64,000 nucleotides of DNA, taken from positions 1,426,001-1,490,000 of the forward strand of contig NZ_JAGKSR010000001.1 in assembly GCF_017939615.1 (NCBI RefSeq), written 5' to 3'. The stretch is from Microbacterium sp. BLY (GTDB lineage Bacteria; Actinomycetota; Actinomycetes; Actinomycetales; Microbacteriaceae). Made by a program: the position numbers and the translations under genes. The notes beneath the pieces were generated by a model. That model was not told the DNA's origin. It made no database searches and was given only the letters and a program-made list of their open reading frames with translations. Below, one piece after another: positions 24,165-34,576 of the stretch (its first letter is position 1; each line of letters begins with the position of its first letter).

Positions 24165-25772
24165 ATGAATGACGCACTGCCCATCGTGGAGATGCGCGGG
24201 ATCTCGATCGAGTTCCCCGGGGTGAAGGCCCTCGACGGAGTCGACTTCCGGCTCCTCCCCGGCGAGGTCCACGCCCTCATGGGCGAGAACGGCGCCGGCA
24301 AGTCGACGCTCATCAAGGCGCTGACGGGCGTCTACCGGATCGATGCCGGATCGATCGTCGTGACCGGTCAGGAACGCAGCTTCAGCGGCGCCGGGGACGC
24401 GCAGGACGCCGGGATCTCGACCGTCTACCAGGAGGTCAACCTCGCCCCGAACCTGTCGATCGGCGAGAACGTCATGCTCGGTCACGAGGTGCGCGGCGCG
24501 CTCGGCATCAACTGGACCGCCACGCACCGCGCGGCGTCCGAGGCGCTCAGCCGTCTCGGACTCGGCCATCTCGACACCCGGACGCCCCTGTCGACCCTGT
24601 CGATCGCCCTGCAGCAGCTCGTCGCGATCAGCCGGGCGATGGCGATCAAGGCCAAGGTGCTCATCCTCGACGAGCCGACCTCCAGTCTCGACGCCGCCGA
24701 GGTCGAGGGGCTCTTCACCGTCATCCGCTCCCTGCGCGATCAGGGCGTCGCCATCCTCTTCGTCTCCCACTTCCTCGATCAGGTGTACGCGATCAGCGAC
24801 CGGCTCACGGTGCTGCGCAACGGCCGGTACGAGGGGGAGTACCTCACGCGCGACCTCGACCGGCACGGTCTGATCTCGAAGATGATCGGCAAGGATCTCG
24901 ACGCCCTGAAGTCCCTCGGCGGCAACCGACGCCGCGCCCAGCGCGACGCCGACGAGAAGCCGCTGCTCTCGGCATCGGGCATCGCTCGCCGGGGAGCCGT
25001 CGAGGCGACCGACCTCGACATCAAGCCGGGCGAGGTCGTCGGATTCGCCGGCCTGCTGGGGTCGGGACGCACGGAGCTCGCCCGGCTGCTCTACGGCGCG
25101 GATCGGGCCGACGAAGGCACGATCGAGCTGCACGGGCGGCCGGTCGAGCTGAAGTCCCCGTCCGACGCGCTGCCGCGACGCATCGCGTTCTCGACCGAGA
25201 ACCGGCGGGACGAGGGGATCGTCGGCGACCTCACCGTGCGGGAGAACATCATCCTGGCCGTCCAGGCCGAGCGCGGCTGGGCGCGGCCCATGAGCCGCAA
25301 GGAGCAGGATGCGATCGTCTCCCGCTACATCGAGCAGTTCAACGTCCGCCCCGCCGATCCCGATCGGATGATCAAGAACCTCTCGGGCGGCAACCAGCAG
25401 AAGGTCCTGCTCGGCCGGTGGCTGGCGACGACCCCCGAGCTGCTGATCCTCGACGAACCGACCAGAGGGATCGACGTCGGTGCGAAGGCCGAGATCCAGG
25501 AGGCGGTGGCCGAGCTCGCCGAGCAGGGCGTCGCCGTGGTCTTCATCTCCTCGGAACTGGAGGAGGTCGTGCGGCTCTCCGAGCGGATCGTCGTGCTGAA
25601 GGACCACCGCAAGATCGGCGAGATCCAGAACGGCCCCGACGTGAGCGCCCAGGTGATCGTCGACGTGATCGCCGCGCACGGCGTCGAGGCCGCCGCGGAG
25701 ACCCTCGACGACACCGAGGGAGCCGTGCCCGACGGCGTCACCCCCACGACCGACAAGGAGGCCACGCGATGA
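24165..25772 (+). CDS. Sugar ABC importer ATPase (YtfR/AraG-like)
   Basis: 535 residues, two fused ATP-binding cassettes. The first has Walker A GENGAGKST and Walker B VLILDEPTSSLD, with LSIALQQLVAISRAM as signature region. The second has LSGGNQQKVLLGRWL and LLILDEPTRGIDVGAK, the standard carbohydrate-importer (CUT2) signature. The catalytic residues look intact, unlike the small deviations in the lacI-linked copy. The stop overlaps the first permease gene by four bases. The C-terminal 30 residues are an acidic extension. Confidence 0.92.
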   Translation: MNDALPIVEMRGISIEFPGVKALDGVDFRLLPGEVHALMGENGAGKSTLIKALTGVYRIDAGSIVVTGQERSFSGAGDAQDAGISTVYQEVNLAPNLSIGENVMLGHEVRGALGINWTATHRAASEALSRLGLGHLDTRTPLSTLSIALQQLVAISRAMAIKAKVLILDEPTSSLDAAEVEGLFTVIRSLRDQGVAILFVSHFLDQVYAISDRLTVLRNGRYEGEYLTRDLDRHGLISKMIGKDLDALKSLGGNRRRAQRDADEKPLLSASGIARRGAVEATDLDIKPGEVVGFAGLLGSGRTELARLLYGADRADEGTIELHGRPVELKSPSDALPRRIAFSTENRRDEGIVGDLTVRENIILAVQAERGWARPMSRKEQDAIVSRYIEQFNVRPADPDRMIKNLSGGNQQKVLLGRWLATTPELLILDEPTRGIDVGAKAEIQEAVAELAEQGVAVVFISSELEEVVRLSERIVVLKDHRKIGEIQNGPDVSAQVIVDVIAAHGVEAAAETLDDTEGAVPDGVTPTTDKEATR

Positions 25773-26836
25773 CCGCGTCCGCCGACACCGCCGTCTGGCG
25801 GAACCTCATCCACAAGCCGTTCTTCTGGGGCATCGTCGCGATCCTCGCGCTCCTCGCGCTGAACACGATCAAGGACCCCACCTACCTCGCACTGTCCATC
25901 AACCCGAACAACGGCAATCTCGTCGGCAACCTCGTCGACATCCTGCGCCAGGCGGCGCCCATCATGATGATCGCGATCGGCATGTCCCTCGTGATCGCCA
26001 CAGGGGGCATCGACCTCTCGGTCGGCTCGCTCATGGCCGTCGCCGGCGCGGTGTCGATGGAGTTCCTCCGCGCGGCCGGGGATTCGTTCGGCGCCGCGCT
26101 CGCCGCCGTGGGACTCGCCCTGGTGATCACCGGCATCCTCGGTGCGGTCAACGGCGTCCTCGTGGCGTATGTCGGCCTGCAACCGTTCATCGCCACGCTG
26201 GTGCTGATGCTCGCCGGACGCGGCATCGCCAAGGTGATCACGGGCGGCCAGAACACGACCGCCTCCAACGACTCCTTCCGCTGGATCGCGAACGGCTTCG
26301 TCTTCGGCATCCCCGTGGTGTTCCTCCTCGCGGTGCTGATCGTGATCGCCGTCGGATGGGTGGTCCGGCGCAGTGCGCTCGGCCTCATGATCGAGGCGAT
26401 CGGCATCAACCCGCGAGCCAGCCGGATGGCGGGCATCAAGCCGAAGGGCCTGCTGCTCACCGCCTACATCATGAGCGGCATCCTCGCGGGTATCGCCGGA
26501 GTGATGTCGGTCGGCAGCGTCATGACGGTCGACATCTCGCGGACCGGGTATCAGCTGGAACTCGACGCGATCCTCGCGGTCGTCATCGGCGGCGCCTCGC
26601 TCTCGGGCGGCAAGTTCTCGCTCAGCGGGGCCTTCGTGGGGGCCCTGCTCATCGCGACGCTCGACAAGACCGTGCTGTACCTCGGCGTCTCGTCCTCGGC
26701 GACGCCGGCATTCAAGGCCATCGTGATCGTCGTGCTCTGCCTGCTGCAGTCGCAACGCGTGCGCGACTGGTTCCGCTCCCGACGCCGGCCCCCACGCGCA
26801 GACCGCGCCCAGACGAAGGAAGAGGTGGCCGCATGA
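25769..26836 (+). CDS. Sugar ABC importer permease 1 (YtfT-like)
   Basis: 355 residues, about nine or ten transmembrane helices, CUT2 (BPD_transp_2) permease. IDLSVGSLMAVAGAVS is the conserved family segment, and the EAIGINPRASRMAGIKP cytoplasmic loop contacts the ATPase. Having two different permeases in tandem matches the E. coli galactofuranose importer, whose inner-membrane part is YtfT plus YjfF. The C-terminus is basic and cytoplasmic. It overlaps both neighbours by four bases. Confidence 0.92.
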   Translation: MTASADTAVWRNLIHKPFFWGIVAILALLALNTIKDPTYLALSINPNNGNLVGNLVDILRQAAPIMMIAIGMSLVIATGGIDLSVGSLMAVAGAVSMEFLRAAGDSFGAALAAVGLALVITGILGAVNGVLVAYVGLQPFIATLVLMLAGRGIAKVITGGQNTTASNDSFRWIANGFVFGIPVVFLLAVLIVIAVGWVVRRSALGLMIEAIGINPRASRMAGIKPKGLLLTAYIMSGILAGIAGVMSVGSVMTVDISRTGYQLELDAILAVVIGGASLSGGKFSLSGAFVGALLIATLDKTVLYLGVSSSATPAFKAIVIVVLCLLQSQRVRDWFRSRRRPPRADRAQTKEEVAA

Positions 26837-27870
26837 GCGCCGTGACCGCGACCCCCGCGTCGCAGACGAGCGAGACCGTCACGGACCGCATCCGCCGGAT
26901 GATCTCCGCCAACCCGTCGGTGCTCCCCACGATCGCGTCCGTGGTCATCTTCGTGGGCATGGTCATCTTCGGAGAGATCGCCTACGGGCGCATCGTGCAG
27001 TTCAACACGCTGTCGAACCTGCTCATCAACAACGCCCACCTCATCGTGCTCGCCGTCGCCCTCACCTTCGTGATCCTCACCGGCGGCATCGACCTGTCGG
27101 TCGGCTCGATCATCGCGGTGTCGTCGGTCGCGGGGGTGATGCTCTCGAACGCGGGCTGGAACGCCATCGCGGTCATCGTCGCCATGATCGGCATCGGCGT
27201 GCTGTTCGGCATCGTCTCGGGAGTGCTGATCCGGTACTTCAACGTGCAGCCGTTCATCGCGACGCTGGCGATGATGTTCCTCGGACGCGGTCTCGCCTCG
27301 CTGCTCAGCACCAAGCCCGAACGCCTGGGGGAGGACTCCCCCATCCGCTGGATCGGGACGCAGCTGAAGATCATCGACGGTCCCAAGGTGAACGACCTCG
27401 TGATCACGCCGGCCGTGCTCATCGCGGTGATCGTCGTGGTCGCGGCGTTCTTCGTGCTGCATCGCACGCGCACGGGCAGAACCGTCTACGCGATCGGCGG
27501 CTCCGAGAGCTCCGCGCTGCTGATGGGCCTTCCCGTCCCGCGCACGAAGGTCCTCGTGTACGTGATCAGCGGCGCGCTCGCCGGCCTCGCGGCCGTGCTC
27601 TACACGGCGCGACTGGGCACGGCGCAGAACATCACGGGCATCGGCTGGGAGCTCGACGCGATCGCCGCGGCCGTCATCGGCGGCACGGTGCTGACCGGGG
27701 CGTACGGCTACGTGCTCGGCTCGGTGGTCGGCGCGCTCGTGCTCGGACTGATGAACGTGCTCATCACCCGCGACGGCGGCATCCCGCCCGAGATGACGAC
27801 GATCATCACGGGCGGCATCCTGCTCGTGTTCGTGCTGCTGCAGCGGGCCGTCACCCGGAAGCGGGAGTGA
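26833..27870 (+). CDS. Sugar ABC importer permease 2 (YjfF-like)
   Basis: 345 residues, about nine or ten transmembrane helices. Family segments are GGIDLSVGSIIAVSSVAG, NVQPFIATLAMMFLGRGLAS and YAIGGSESSALLMGLPVPRT (coupling loop). It is the second half of the heterodimeric channel with the upstream permease. The stop overlaps the GTG of the epimerase gene, so import and catabolism are one transcriptional unit. Confidence 0.92.
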   Translation: MSAVTATPASQTSETVTDRIRRMISANPSVLPTIASVVIFVGMVIFGEIAYGRIVQFNTLSNLLINNAHLIVLAVALTFVILTGGIDLSVGSIIAVSSVAGVMLSNAGWNAIAVIVAMIGIGVLFGIVSGVLIRYFNVQPFIATLAMMFLGRGLASLLSTKPERLGEDSPIRWIGTQLKIIDGPKVNDLVITPAVLIAVIVVVAAFFVLHRTRTGRTVYAIGGSESSALLMGLPVPRTKVLVYVISGALAGLAAVLYTARLGTAQNITGIGWELDAIAAAVIGGTVLTGAYGYVLGSVVGALVLGLMNVLITRDGGIPPEMTTIITGGILLVFVLLQRAVTRKRE

Positions 27871-28595
27871 CTGTCGTGACCACCGAGACCCCTCTCTTCT
27901 CCGCCGAGGTCGACGCCGCCATCCGGACCGTGCGGGAGGACGTCGCCCGCCTGCACGCGGAACTCGTCCGCTACGGACTCGTCGTCTGGACCGGCGGCAA
28001 CGTGTCGGGCCGCGTGCCCGGGGCCGATCTGTTCGTGATCAAGCCGTCGGGCGTCCGCTACGACGCCCTCACCGCCGAGGACATGATCCTCTGCGACCTC
28101 GACGGCACGGTGGTCCCCGGCACCGCCGGCAGCCACCGGTCGCCGTCGAGCGACACGGCGGCGCACGCCTACGTGTACCGCCACATGCCCGAGGTCGGCG
28201 GCGTCGTGCACACGCACTCGACGTTCGCCGTCGCCTGGGCCGCCCGCGGCGAGGAGATCCCCTGCGTCATCACGGCGATGGCCGACGAGTTCGGCGGACC
28301 CATCCCGGTCGGACCGTTCGCGATCATCGGCGACGACTCCATCGGCCGGGGGATCGTGCAGACGCTCCGTGGGCATCGCAGCCGCGCCGTTCTCATGCGC
28401 AACCACGGACCGTTCACCATCGGCGTCGACGCCGAGGACGCCGTGAAGGCGGCCGTGATGGTCGAGGACGTCGCGCGCACGGTCCACCATGCCCGCGAGG
28501 CCGGTCCGCTGCTGCCGATCCCGCAGGAGGCGATCGACAGCCTGTTCGCCCGCTACCAGAACGTCTACGGACAGCGGACGGATGCCCGACGATGA
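27867..28595 (+). CDS. araD: L-ribulose-5-phosphate 4-epimerase
   Basis: 242 residues, class II aldolase/epimerase fold. Residues for phosphate and metal binding are visible: GGNVSGR, IKPSG, SSDTAAH, and zinc histidines in VVHTHSTFA plus a later histidine in RNHGPF. It converts L-ribulose-5-phosphate to D-xylulose-5-phosphate, the last step of L-arabinose entry to the pentose phosphate pathway. GTG 27867 overlaps the permease stop. GTG 27876, with GGGAG eight bases upstream, is an alternative start. Confidence 0.92.
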   Translation: MTVVTTETPLFSAEVDAAIRTVREDVARLHAELVRYGLVVWTGGNVSGRVPGADLFVIKPSGVRYDALTAEDMILCDLDGTVVPGTAGSHRSPSSDTAAHAYVYRHMPEVGGVVHTHSTFAVAWAARGEEIPCVITAMADEFGGPIPVGPFAIIGDDSIGRGIVQTLRGHRSRAVLMRNHGPFTIGVDAEDAVKAAVMVEDVARTVHHAREAGPLLPIPQEAIDSLFARYQNVYGQRTDARR

Positions 28596-30193
28596 GCGAC
28601 ACGACCCCCACGACCGCTCGGGACGACATCGTCGCCGGACGCACGAGCCTGGGCATCGAGCTCGGCTCCACCCGCATCAAGGCGTGCCTGATCGGCGCGG
28701 ACGCCACGGACGTGCTGGCCACCGGCTCCTTCACCTGGGAGAACCGCCTCGAGAACGGCCTGTGGACATACGCGATCGACGACGTCTGGACCGGCCTGCA
28801 GGCGGCCTACGCCGCGCTGGGCGCTGACGCCGCGGAACGCCACGGGGTACGCCCCGCGACCTTCGGCGCGATCGGGATCTCGGCCATGATGCACGGCTAC
28901 CTGGCATTCGATGCGGCGGGGCGGCTGCTCGTGCCGTTCCGCACCTGGCGCAACACCCACACCGGGGCGGCCGCGGAGGAGCTGACCGCCCTGTTCGGGG
29001 TCAACATCCCGCTGCGGTGGTCGATCGCCCATCTGCACCAGGCCGTGCTCGATGACGAGGCGCATCTGCCGGAGCTCGATGCCGTCACGACACTCGCCGG
29101 CTACGTCCATGCGAGGCTCACGGGGGAACGCGTGCTGGGCGTCGGCGACGCCTCCGGCATGTTCCCGATCGACCCGGCGACCGGCGACTACGACGCACGG
29201 ATGGTGCACGCCTACGACGCCCTCGCCGCGGGCCGCCTTCCGGTCGGCCTCACCGACCTCCTGCCGACCGTGCTGCCCGCCGGCGCTCCGGCCGGCACGC
29301 TCACCGACGAGGGGGCGCGGCTGCTCGATCCGACGGGCACGCTCGCCGCCGGGATCCCGCTCTGCCCGCCCGAGGGCGACGCGGGCACCGGCATGGTCGC
29401 GACCAACTCCGTCTCGCCGCGCACCGGCAACGTCTCCGCGGGCACCAGCATCTTCACGATGGTCGTGCTCGAACGCCCGCTCATCGGCGTGCACCACGAG
29501 GTCGACCTCGTGACCACTCCCGCCGGCGATGCCGTCGCGATGGTGCACTGCAACAACGGCGCCAGCGAGCTCGCCGCCTGGGCGGGGCTCTTCGCCCGCT
29601 TCTCGGCCGTCGCCGGGCGCCCGCTCGACGACGACGCGGTCTTCGATGCGCTCTTCCGCGAGGCCCTCGACGGGGAGGCCGATGCGGGCGGCCTGCTCGC
29701 GTACAACCATCTCGCCGGCGAGCCGATCGCCGGTCTCACCGCGGGGCGGCCGCTCTTCGTCCGCACACCCGACAGTGCCTTCACACTGCCGAACTTCATG
29801 CGCGCGCAGCTCTACGGCGTCTTCGGCACGCTCGCACTGGGGATGCGCGTGCTGGAGACCGAGGGCGTCGTGATCGACCGCATGTTCGCGCACGGGGGGC
29901 TGTTCCGCACCGCCGGAGCCGCGCAGCGCTTCCTCGCCGGAGCCCTCGGCGCCCCGGTCGCCGTGGGGGAGCTGGCCGCCGAGGGCGGTGCCTGGGGGAT
30001 CGCGGTGCTCGCGTCGTACCTCGCACACGCCGAGACGCGCACCCTGGGCGAGTACCTCGATCACTCGATCTTCGCCACCGCCGCCCTCACCGTCGCCCCG
30101 CCCGACCCCGCGGACGTCGCGGGCTTCACGGTCTACCTCGACCGCTACCGCGCGGGCCTCGCCGTCGAGGCCGTCGCGACCACCGCACTCTGA
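28592..30193 (+). CDS. FGGY-family kinase, probable L-ribulokinase
   Basis: 533 residues, FGGY carbohydrate kinase. The N-terminal phosphate-binding segment is [28 protein letters not shown], the [11 protein letters not shown] region and a C-terminal [17 protein letters not shown] segment complete the fold. It is not of the classical E. coli AraB type; many actinobacterial arabinose clusters use this other FGGY kinase. Position between araD and araA makes L-ribulose the likely substrate. A role on xylulose cannot be excluded. Confidence 0.85.
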   Translation: MSDTTPTTARDDIVAGRTSLGIELGSTRIKACLIGADATDVLATGSFTWENRLENGLWTYAIDDVWTGLQAAYAALGADAAERHGVRPATFGAIGISAMMHGYLAFDAAGRLLVPFRTWRNTHTGAAAEELTALFGVNIPLRWSIAHLHQAVLDDEAHLPELDAVTTLAGYVHARLTGERVLGVGDASGMFPIDPATGDYDARMVHAYDALAAGRLPVGLTDLLPTVLPAGAPAGTLTDEGARLLDPTGTLAAGIPLCPPEGDAGTGMVATNSVSPRTGNVSAGTSIFTMVVLERPLIGVHHEVDLVTTPAGDAVAMVHCNNGASELAAWAGLFARFSAVAGRPLDDDAVFDALFREALDGEADAGGLLAYNHLAGEPIAGLTAGRPLFVRTPDSAFTLPNFMRAQLYGVFGTLALGMRVLETEGVVIDRMFAHGGLFRTAGAAQRFLAGALGAPVAVGELAAEGGAWGIAVLASYLAHAETRTLGEYLDHSIFATAALTVAPPDPADVAGFTVYLDRYRAGLAVEAVATTAL

Positions 30194-30222
30194 CCCCGAC
30201 CCGTCACACCGAAGGACCCCTC

Positions 30223-31746
30223 ATGCCCCGCACCCCGCTCTCCACCTCGCTCGACGGCTACGAGGTCTGGTTCCTCACCGGCAGCCAGCACCTCTACGGC
30301 CCCGAGACGCTCGCGCAGGTGGCCGCGCAGTCCCAGGAGATCGCACGGATCCTGGACGAGGCCGGCGAGGTGCCGGTGAGGATCGTCTGGAAGCCGGTGC
30401 TCACCGATTCCGCCGCCATCGCGCGCACCGCGCTCGAGGCCAACGCGGACGACAGGGTCATCGGACTCATCGCCTGGATGCACACGTTCAGTCCCGCGAA
30501 GATGTGGATCGCCGGGCTGGACGCCCTGCGGAAGCCGCTCGCCCACCTGCACACGCAGGCCAACGTCGAGCTGCCGTGGGCCGACATCGACTTCGACTTC
30601 ATGAACCTGAACCAGGCGGCGCACGGCGACCGGGAGTTCGGCTACATCCAGACGCGTCTCGGGGTGCCGCGCAAGACCGTCGTCGGTCACGTGAGCGACC
30701 CGCGCGTGCGGCGGGAGATCGCCACGTGGCAGCGTGCGGCCGCCGGACTCGCGGCGGCGCGATCGCTCAGGCTCGCCCGCTTCGGCGACAACATGCGCTT
30801 CGTCGCCGTCACCGAGGGCGACAAGACCGAAGCCGAGCTGCGCTTCGGCGTGCAGGTCAACACCTGGGGCGTGAACGACCTGGCCGCCGCGGTCGCCGCG
30901 GTGACGGACTCCGCCGTCGACGCCCTCGTGGCCGAGTACGAGGAGCTCTACGACGTCGCCCCCGAGCTGCGCCGGGGCGGCGAGCGCCACCGATCCCTGC
31001 GGGACGGGGCGGCGATCGAGATCGGGCTGCGCTCCTTCCTCGAGGAGGGCGGCTTCGGCGCCTTCACCACTTCCTTCGAAGACCTCGGTGCGCTGACGCA
31101 GCTGCCGGGCCTCGCGGTGCAGCGGCTGATGGCGGAGGGATACGGCTTCGGGGCCGAGGGCGACTGGAAGACGGCCATCCTCGTGCGCGTCGCGAACGTC
31201 ATGGGCGCGGGCCTCCCCGGGGGAGCGAGCCTCATGGAGGACTACACCTACGACATGACCCCGGGGGACGAGTTGATCCTCGGTGCGCACATGCTCGAGG
31301 TCTCACCGTCGCTCACGACCGCGAAGCCGAGCCTCGAGATCCATCCGCTCGGCATCGGCGGCAAGGACGACCCGGTGCGCCTGGTCTTCACGGCCGATCC
31401 CGGGCCGGCGATCGTCGTCGCGCTCAGCGACATGCGCGACCGGTTCCGCCTCACCGCGAACGTCGTCGAGAACGTCGAACCCCGTGCCGCGCTGCCGAAG
31501 CTCCCGGTGGGGCGCGCCGTCTGGAAGCCGGCCCCCGACTTCACCACGAGCGCCGCCGCCTGGCTGACGGCGGGGGCGGCGCACCACACCGTCATGTCGA
31601 CGGCCGTCGGTCTCGAGGCCTTCCGCGACTTCGCCGAGATGGCCGAGGTCGAGCTGCTGGTGATCGACGAGTCGACGACGCTGCCGGAATTCCAGAAGCA
31701 GGTGCGCTGGAACCAGGCGTACTACCGCTTGGCGCAGGGCCTGTGA
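30223..31746 (+). CDS. araA: L-arabinose isomerase
   Basis: 507 residues, normal for AraA. It interconverts L-arabinose and L-ribulose using Mn2+. Conserved segments: [15 protein letters not shown] near the N-terminus, [21 protein letters not shown], and the metal-site regions EGDWK, MEDYTY and [10 protein letters not shown], with HHT near the C-terminus. GAAGGA precedes the ATG. The stop overlaps the following epimerase gene. Confidence 0.96.
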   Translation: MPRTPLSTSLDGYEVWFLTGSQHLYGPETLAQVAAQSQEIARILDEAGEVPVRIVWKPVLTDSAAIARTALEANADDRVIGLIAWMHTFSPAKMWIAGLDALRKPLAHLHTQANVELPWADIDFDFMNLNQAAHGDREFGYIQTRLGVPRKTVVGHVSDPRVRREIATWQRAAAGLAAARSLRLARFGDNMRFVAVTEGDKTEAELRFGVQVNTWGVNDLAAAVAAVTDSAVDALVAEYEELYDVAPELRRGGERHRSLRDGAAIEIGLRSFLEEGGFGAFTTSFEDLGALTQLPGLAVQRLMAEGYGFGAEGDWKTAILVRVANVMGAGLPGGASLMEDYTYDMTPGDELILGAHMLEVSPSLTTAKPSLEIHPLGIGGKDDPVRLVFTADPGPAIVVALSDMRDRFRLTANVVENVEPRAALPKLPVGRAVWKPAPDFTTSAAAWLTAGAAHHTVMSTAVGLEAFRDFAEMAEVELLVIDESTTLPEFQKQVRWNQAYYRLAQGL

Positions 31747-32681
31747 CGGGGGAGGCTGTCGCAGGTCCGCGCCCCCGGTCCGGGCGGCAGCGGACGATTG
31801 CCGGTCACGGCTACGAAGCCGTGATCGCGAGTGTGGGGGCGACCCTGCGCAGCCTGACGTTCGAGGGACGGGATCTCGTCGTGCCGTTCGCCGCCGGGGA
31901 AGTGCGTCCCGCCTACCGGGGAGCGACGCTCGCGCCGTGGCCGAATCGCATCGTCGACGGGCGGTATGCGTTCGGCGGCGTCGAGCACCGGCTCCCGCTC
32001 ACCGAGCCCGCGCGGTCACACGCCCTGCACGGACTCGTCCTCTGGACCGAGTTCGCCGATCGGGTCGTCGCCGATGATTGTGTCGTCCTGGCCGGGACGA
32101 TCGAGCCGCAGACGGGATATCCGTTCCGCGTGGAGGTCGAGGTCGAGTACCGCATCGACGAGGGCGGTCTCCGCCAGGCCGTCACCGGCCGGAACCTCGG
32201 GCCGGACGCCGCGCCCTGGGGGACGGGACCGCATCCGTATCTCGTGGCGGCCCCCGGGGAACGCGTCGATGCCTGGACGCTCACGCTGCCCGCCGCGGAG
32301 GTGCTCACGGTCACCGCCGACCGGCTGAGCCCGATCGTCGTCGAGCCGGTGACCGCACATCCCGAATGGGATTTCCGTGCCCCCCGCGTCCTCGGCGATG
32401 TGTTCATCGACCACGCGTTCACCGCGCTGTCGCGTGCGGACGGCATCGCGGAGGTGCGGGTGCAGTCACCGGCCGGCACCGGCGTCGCCATCGCGTTCGA
32501 CGAGGCCTGCCCCTGGGTGCAGGTGCACACCGCCGACACCCCGGACGCGGCGACCGACCGCCTCGGCCTCGCCGTCGAGCCGATGACGTGTCCGCCCGGC
32601 GCGTTCGCCTCGGGCATCGACCTCGTCGTGTTTCCGCCGGGCGGCGTGCACACGGCATCCTGGCGTCTCTTCGCGCTCTGA
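31743..32681 (+). CDS. Aldose 1-epimerase family protein
   Basis: 312 residues. Galactose-mutarotase-like fold, with [27 protein letters not shown] (catalytic-type histidine) and GTGPHPYL (second histidine). The general base Glu is probably in [13 protein letters not shown]. It would convert sugar anomers, here feeding the anomer preferred by AraA. GTG start overlapping the araA stop by four bases. Last gene of the arabinose-type operon. Confidence 0.9.
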   Translation: MTGEAVAGPRPRSGRQRTIAGHGYEAVIASVGATLRSLTFEGRDLVVPFAAGEVRPAYRGATLAPWPNRIVDGRYAFGGVEHRLPLTEPARSHALHGLVLWTEFADRVVADDCVVLAGTIEPQTGYPFRVEVEVEYRIDEGGLRQAVTGRNLGPDAAPWGTGPHPYLVAAPGERVDAWTLTLPAAEVLTVTADRLSPIVVEPVTAHPEWDFRAPRVLGDVFIDHAFTALSRADGIAEVRVQSPAGTGVAIAFDEACPWVQVHTADTPDAATDRLGLAVEPMTCPPGAFASGIDLVVFPPGGVHTASWRLFAL

Positions 32682-32765
32682 CAGGGCTCTGGTCATACTG
32701 GAGGGGACGGTATCGAGAGCCCCGCCTCCGCACCGCGCGGCAGCCTCTCGAACGCCAGGAAGAAG

Positions 32766-33818
32766 ATGCTCATGAAAGCTCTCCGTTACGTCGAGATCGG
32801 CAAGCCCCCGGTGGTCGTCGATATCCCGATTCCGAAGCCCGGACCCGGTCAGGTGCTCCTGAAGATCACCGCGGGCGGCGTCTGCCACTCCGACGACTAC
32901 GTCATGGGTCTCTCCGAGAAGGACTACCACGAGCAGGGCTACCCGCTGCCGTTGACGCTCGGTCACGAGGGCGCCGGCATCGTGCACGAGCTCGGCGAGG
33001 GCGTCGAGTCGACGCTCAAGGTCGGGGACGCCGTGGCCGTGTACGGCCCCTGGGGCTGTGGCCGCTGCCACAACTGCGCGATGGGCAAGGAGAACTACTG
33101 CACCAACGCCGCCGCCGAGGGCATCCGTCCTCCGGGGCTGGGCAGCCAGGGATCGATGGCCGAGTACATGATCGTCGACGACGCGCGCCACCTCGTCCCG
33201 CTGGGTGATCTGGATCCCGTGCAGAACGTCTCTCTGACCGACGCGGGTCTCACGCCGTACCACGCGATCAAGAACGCCCTCCCGAAACTGGGTGCGGGCA
33301 CGTACGCGGTCGTGATCGGCACCGGAGGTCTCGGACACGTCGGCATCCAGATCCTGAAGGCGATCTCGGGGGCCACGGTAATCGCCCTCGACGTCAACGA
33401 CGAGAAGCTGAAGCTGGCGACCGAGGTCGGCGCCGATCACGTCCTGATCAGCGACGCGTCCGCCGCCGAGAAGATCCGCGAGCTCACCGGCGGCCTCGGC
33501 GCGAACGCCGTGTTCGACTTCGTCGGCGCGAACCCGACGATCGCGCTGGCGCAGAGCGTGGCCGCGCTCGAAGCCGACATCACGATCGTCGGCATCGGCG
33601 GCGGAAGCATGACGCTCGGTTTCGGGTCGATCGCCTACGACGCCGCCGTGCGCATCCCCTACTGGGGCTCGCGCGCCGAGCTGATCGAGGTGCTCGATCT
33701 CGCCCGCGCCGGGAAGATCCACGTCCAGACCGAGAGCTACTCGCTCGACGACGGTCCGAAGGCATACGAGGACCTCGCGTCGAACAGCATCCGCGGACGC
33801 GCCGTCATCGTTCCCTGA
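32766..33818 (+). CDS. NAD(P)-dependent zinc alcohol dehydrogenase
   Basis: 350 residues, zinc-containing medium-chain dehydrogenase. Catalytic zinc ligands: Cys in GGVCHSDDY, His-Glu in GHEGAG. The structural zinc site has four cysteines in GCGRCHNCAMGKENYC. Rossmann motif GTGGLGHVGIQILKA. Close relatives are general aldehyde/alcohol dehydrogenases of actinobacteria. ATG 32766 is taken; ATG 32772 is equally possible with AGGA at 32757. It is a single-gene unit closed by a strong terminator. Confidence 0.92.
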   Translation: MLMKALRYVEIGKPPVVVDIPIPKPGPGQVLLKITAGGVCHSDDYVMGLSEKDYHEQGYPLPLTLGHEGAGIVHELGEGVESTLKVGDAVAVYGPWGCGRCHNCAMGKENYCTNAAAEGIRPPGLGSQGSMAEYMIVDDARHLVPLGDLDPVQNVSLTDAGLTPYHAIKNALPKLGAGTYAVVIGTGGLGHVGIQILKAISGATVIALDVNDEKLKLATEVGADHVLISDASAAEKIRELTGGLGANAVFDFVGANPTIALAQSVAALEADITIVGIGGGSMTLGFGSIAYDAAVRIPYWGSRAELIEVLDLARAGKIHVQTESYSLDDGPKAYEDLASNSIRGRAVIVP

Positions 33819-33829
33819 CATCGGCAGGG

Positions 33830-33862
33830 GAGCGCCCGGGAGGGATCACCTCCCGGGCGCTC
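33830..33862. terminator. Bidirectional terminator between adh and tetR
   Basis: 14-bp perfect stem: GAGCGCCCGGGAGG (33830-33843) and CCTCCCGGGCGCTC (33849-33862), loop GATCA, followed by TTCGT. It separates convergent genes. Confidence 0.9.
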
Positions 33863-33889
33863 TTCGTGTCGGTGCTCGCCCGGACGGCC

Positions 33890-34480
33890 TCAGTCGCGCC
33901 GCCGGTCGGTGAGGAGGGCGAGGGCGGCGTCGATCGCACTCGCCGCGGCGTCGGGGGCGACGCGGACGAGGGCGAAGGCGGACACCACCAGTCCGGTGCA
34001 GGCGTCGGCGAGGGTCGCGGCCTCCGTGGGCGCGAGGTCGGGGCGGGCGGCCGCGACGCCCCGCGCGAAGGCCGCGCGGAGCTCGGCGCGATAGGACGCG
34101 ACGACCCGGGCCACGGCGTCGTCGGTGCCGATGGGCGCGGCGGCGGTGTTCACCAGGAGGCAGCCGCTCGTCGCGGGGAGGCTCCCGGTGGTGAGCAGTG
34201 CCGCACGCAGCCCCGTGAGGTACGCCTCCAGGGCGCCCGGTTCCACGCTCTCCCTGGTGAGGGGAGCGAGGCGCGGGCGGATGACCTCGTCCAGGTAGCT
34301 CTCGACGGCGGCATCGAAGAGGCCGCGCTTCGAGCCGAAGGCGTGATAGATGCTGGAGCGGCTGAGGCCGGTCGCGCGTTCGAGTTCCGGCAGCGGCGCG
34401 CCCTCGAAGCCCTGCTCCCAGAACACGCTGCGCGCCGCCCGGACCGCCTCGGCGGTGTCGAAGGTCTGTGTGCGCCCCAT
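33890..34480 (-). CDS. TetR-family transcriptional regulator
   Basis: 196 residues. The TetR helix-turn-helix is at about residues 8-55 (AARSVFWEQGFEGAPLPELE, ATGLSRSSIYHAFGSKRGLF). A C-terminal ligand domain follows. It is divergent from the DUF1304 gene, with overlapping dyads in the gap, so it probably represses the DUF1304-oxidoreductase pair and itself. The ATG at 34480 fits the family; an upstream ATG at 34624 would run through the operator and into the neighbouring gene. Confidence 0.9.
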   Translation of the reverse strand: MGRTQTFDTAEAVRAARSVFWEQGFEGAPLPELERATGLSRSSIYHAFGSKRGLFDAAVESYLDEVIRPRLAPLTRESVEPGALEAYLTGLRAALLTTGSLPATSGCLLVNTAAAPIGTDDAVARVVASYRAELRAAFARGVAAARPDLAPTEAATLADACTGLVVSAFALVRVAPDAAASAIDAALALLTDRRRD

Positions 34481-34513
34481 GCGCCTGCTCCTGCCCTTTT
34501 GTGAATCGCTCGA

Positions 34514-34539
34514 TCCAGTATATATTGGAACGACCGATA
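34514..34539. promoter_or_regulatory. TetR operator region with two overlapping dyads
   Basis: TCCAGTATATATTGGA (34514-34529) is a near-perfect 16-bp palindrome. TATTGG-N5-CCGATA (34523-34539) is a second, overlapping dyad. Both lie between the divergent tetR and DUF1304 genes and overlap AT-rich -10-like sequence. Confidence 0.6.
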
Positions 34540-34576
34540 CACAATCCGCGGCCCGGCCGCGGGAAGGGGGACCGAC

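Noticed and set aside
29988..31742. Extension of the aldose epimerase frame back over araB and araA
   Set aside because: The translated extension is Arg/Ala-rich and unlike any family, while araA in the other frame is unmistakable. The epimerase starts at GTG 31743.
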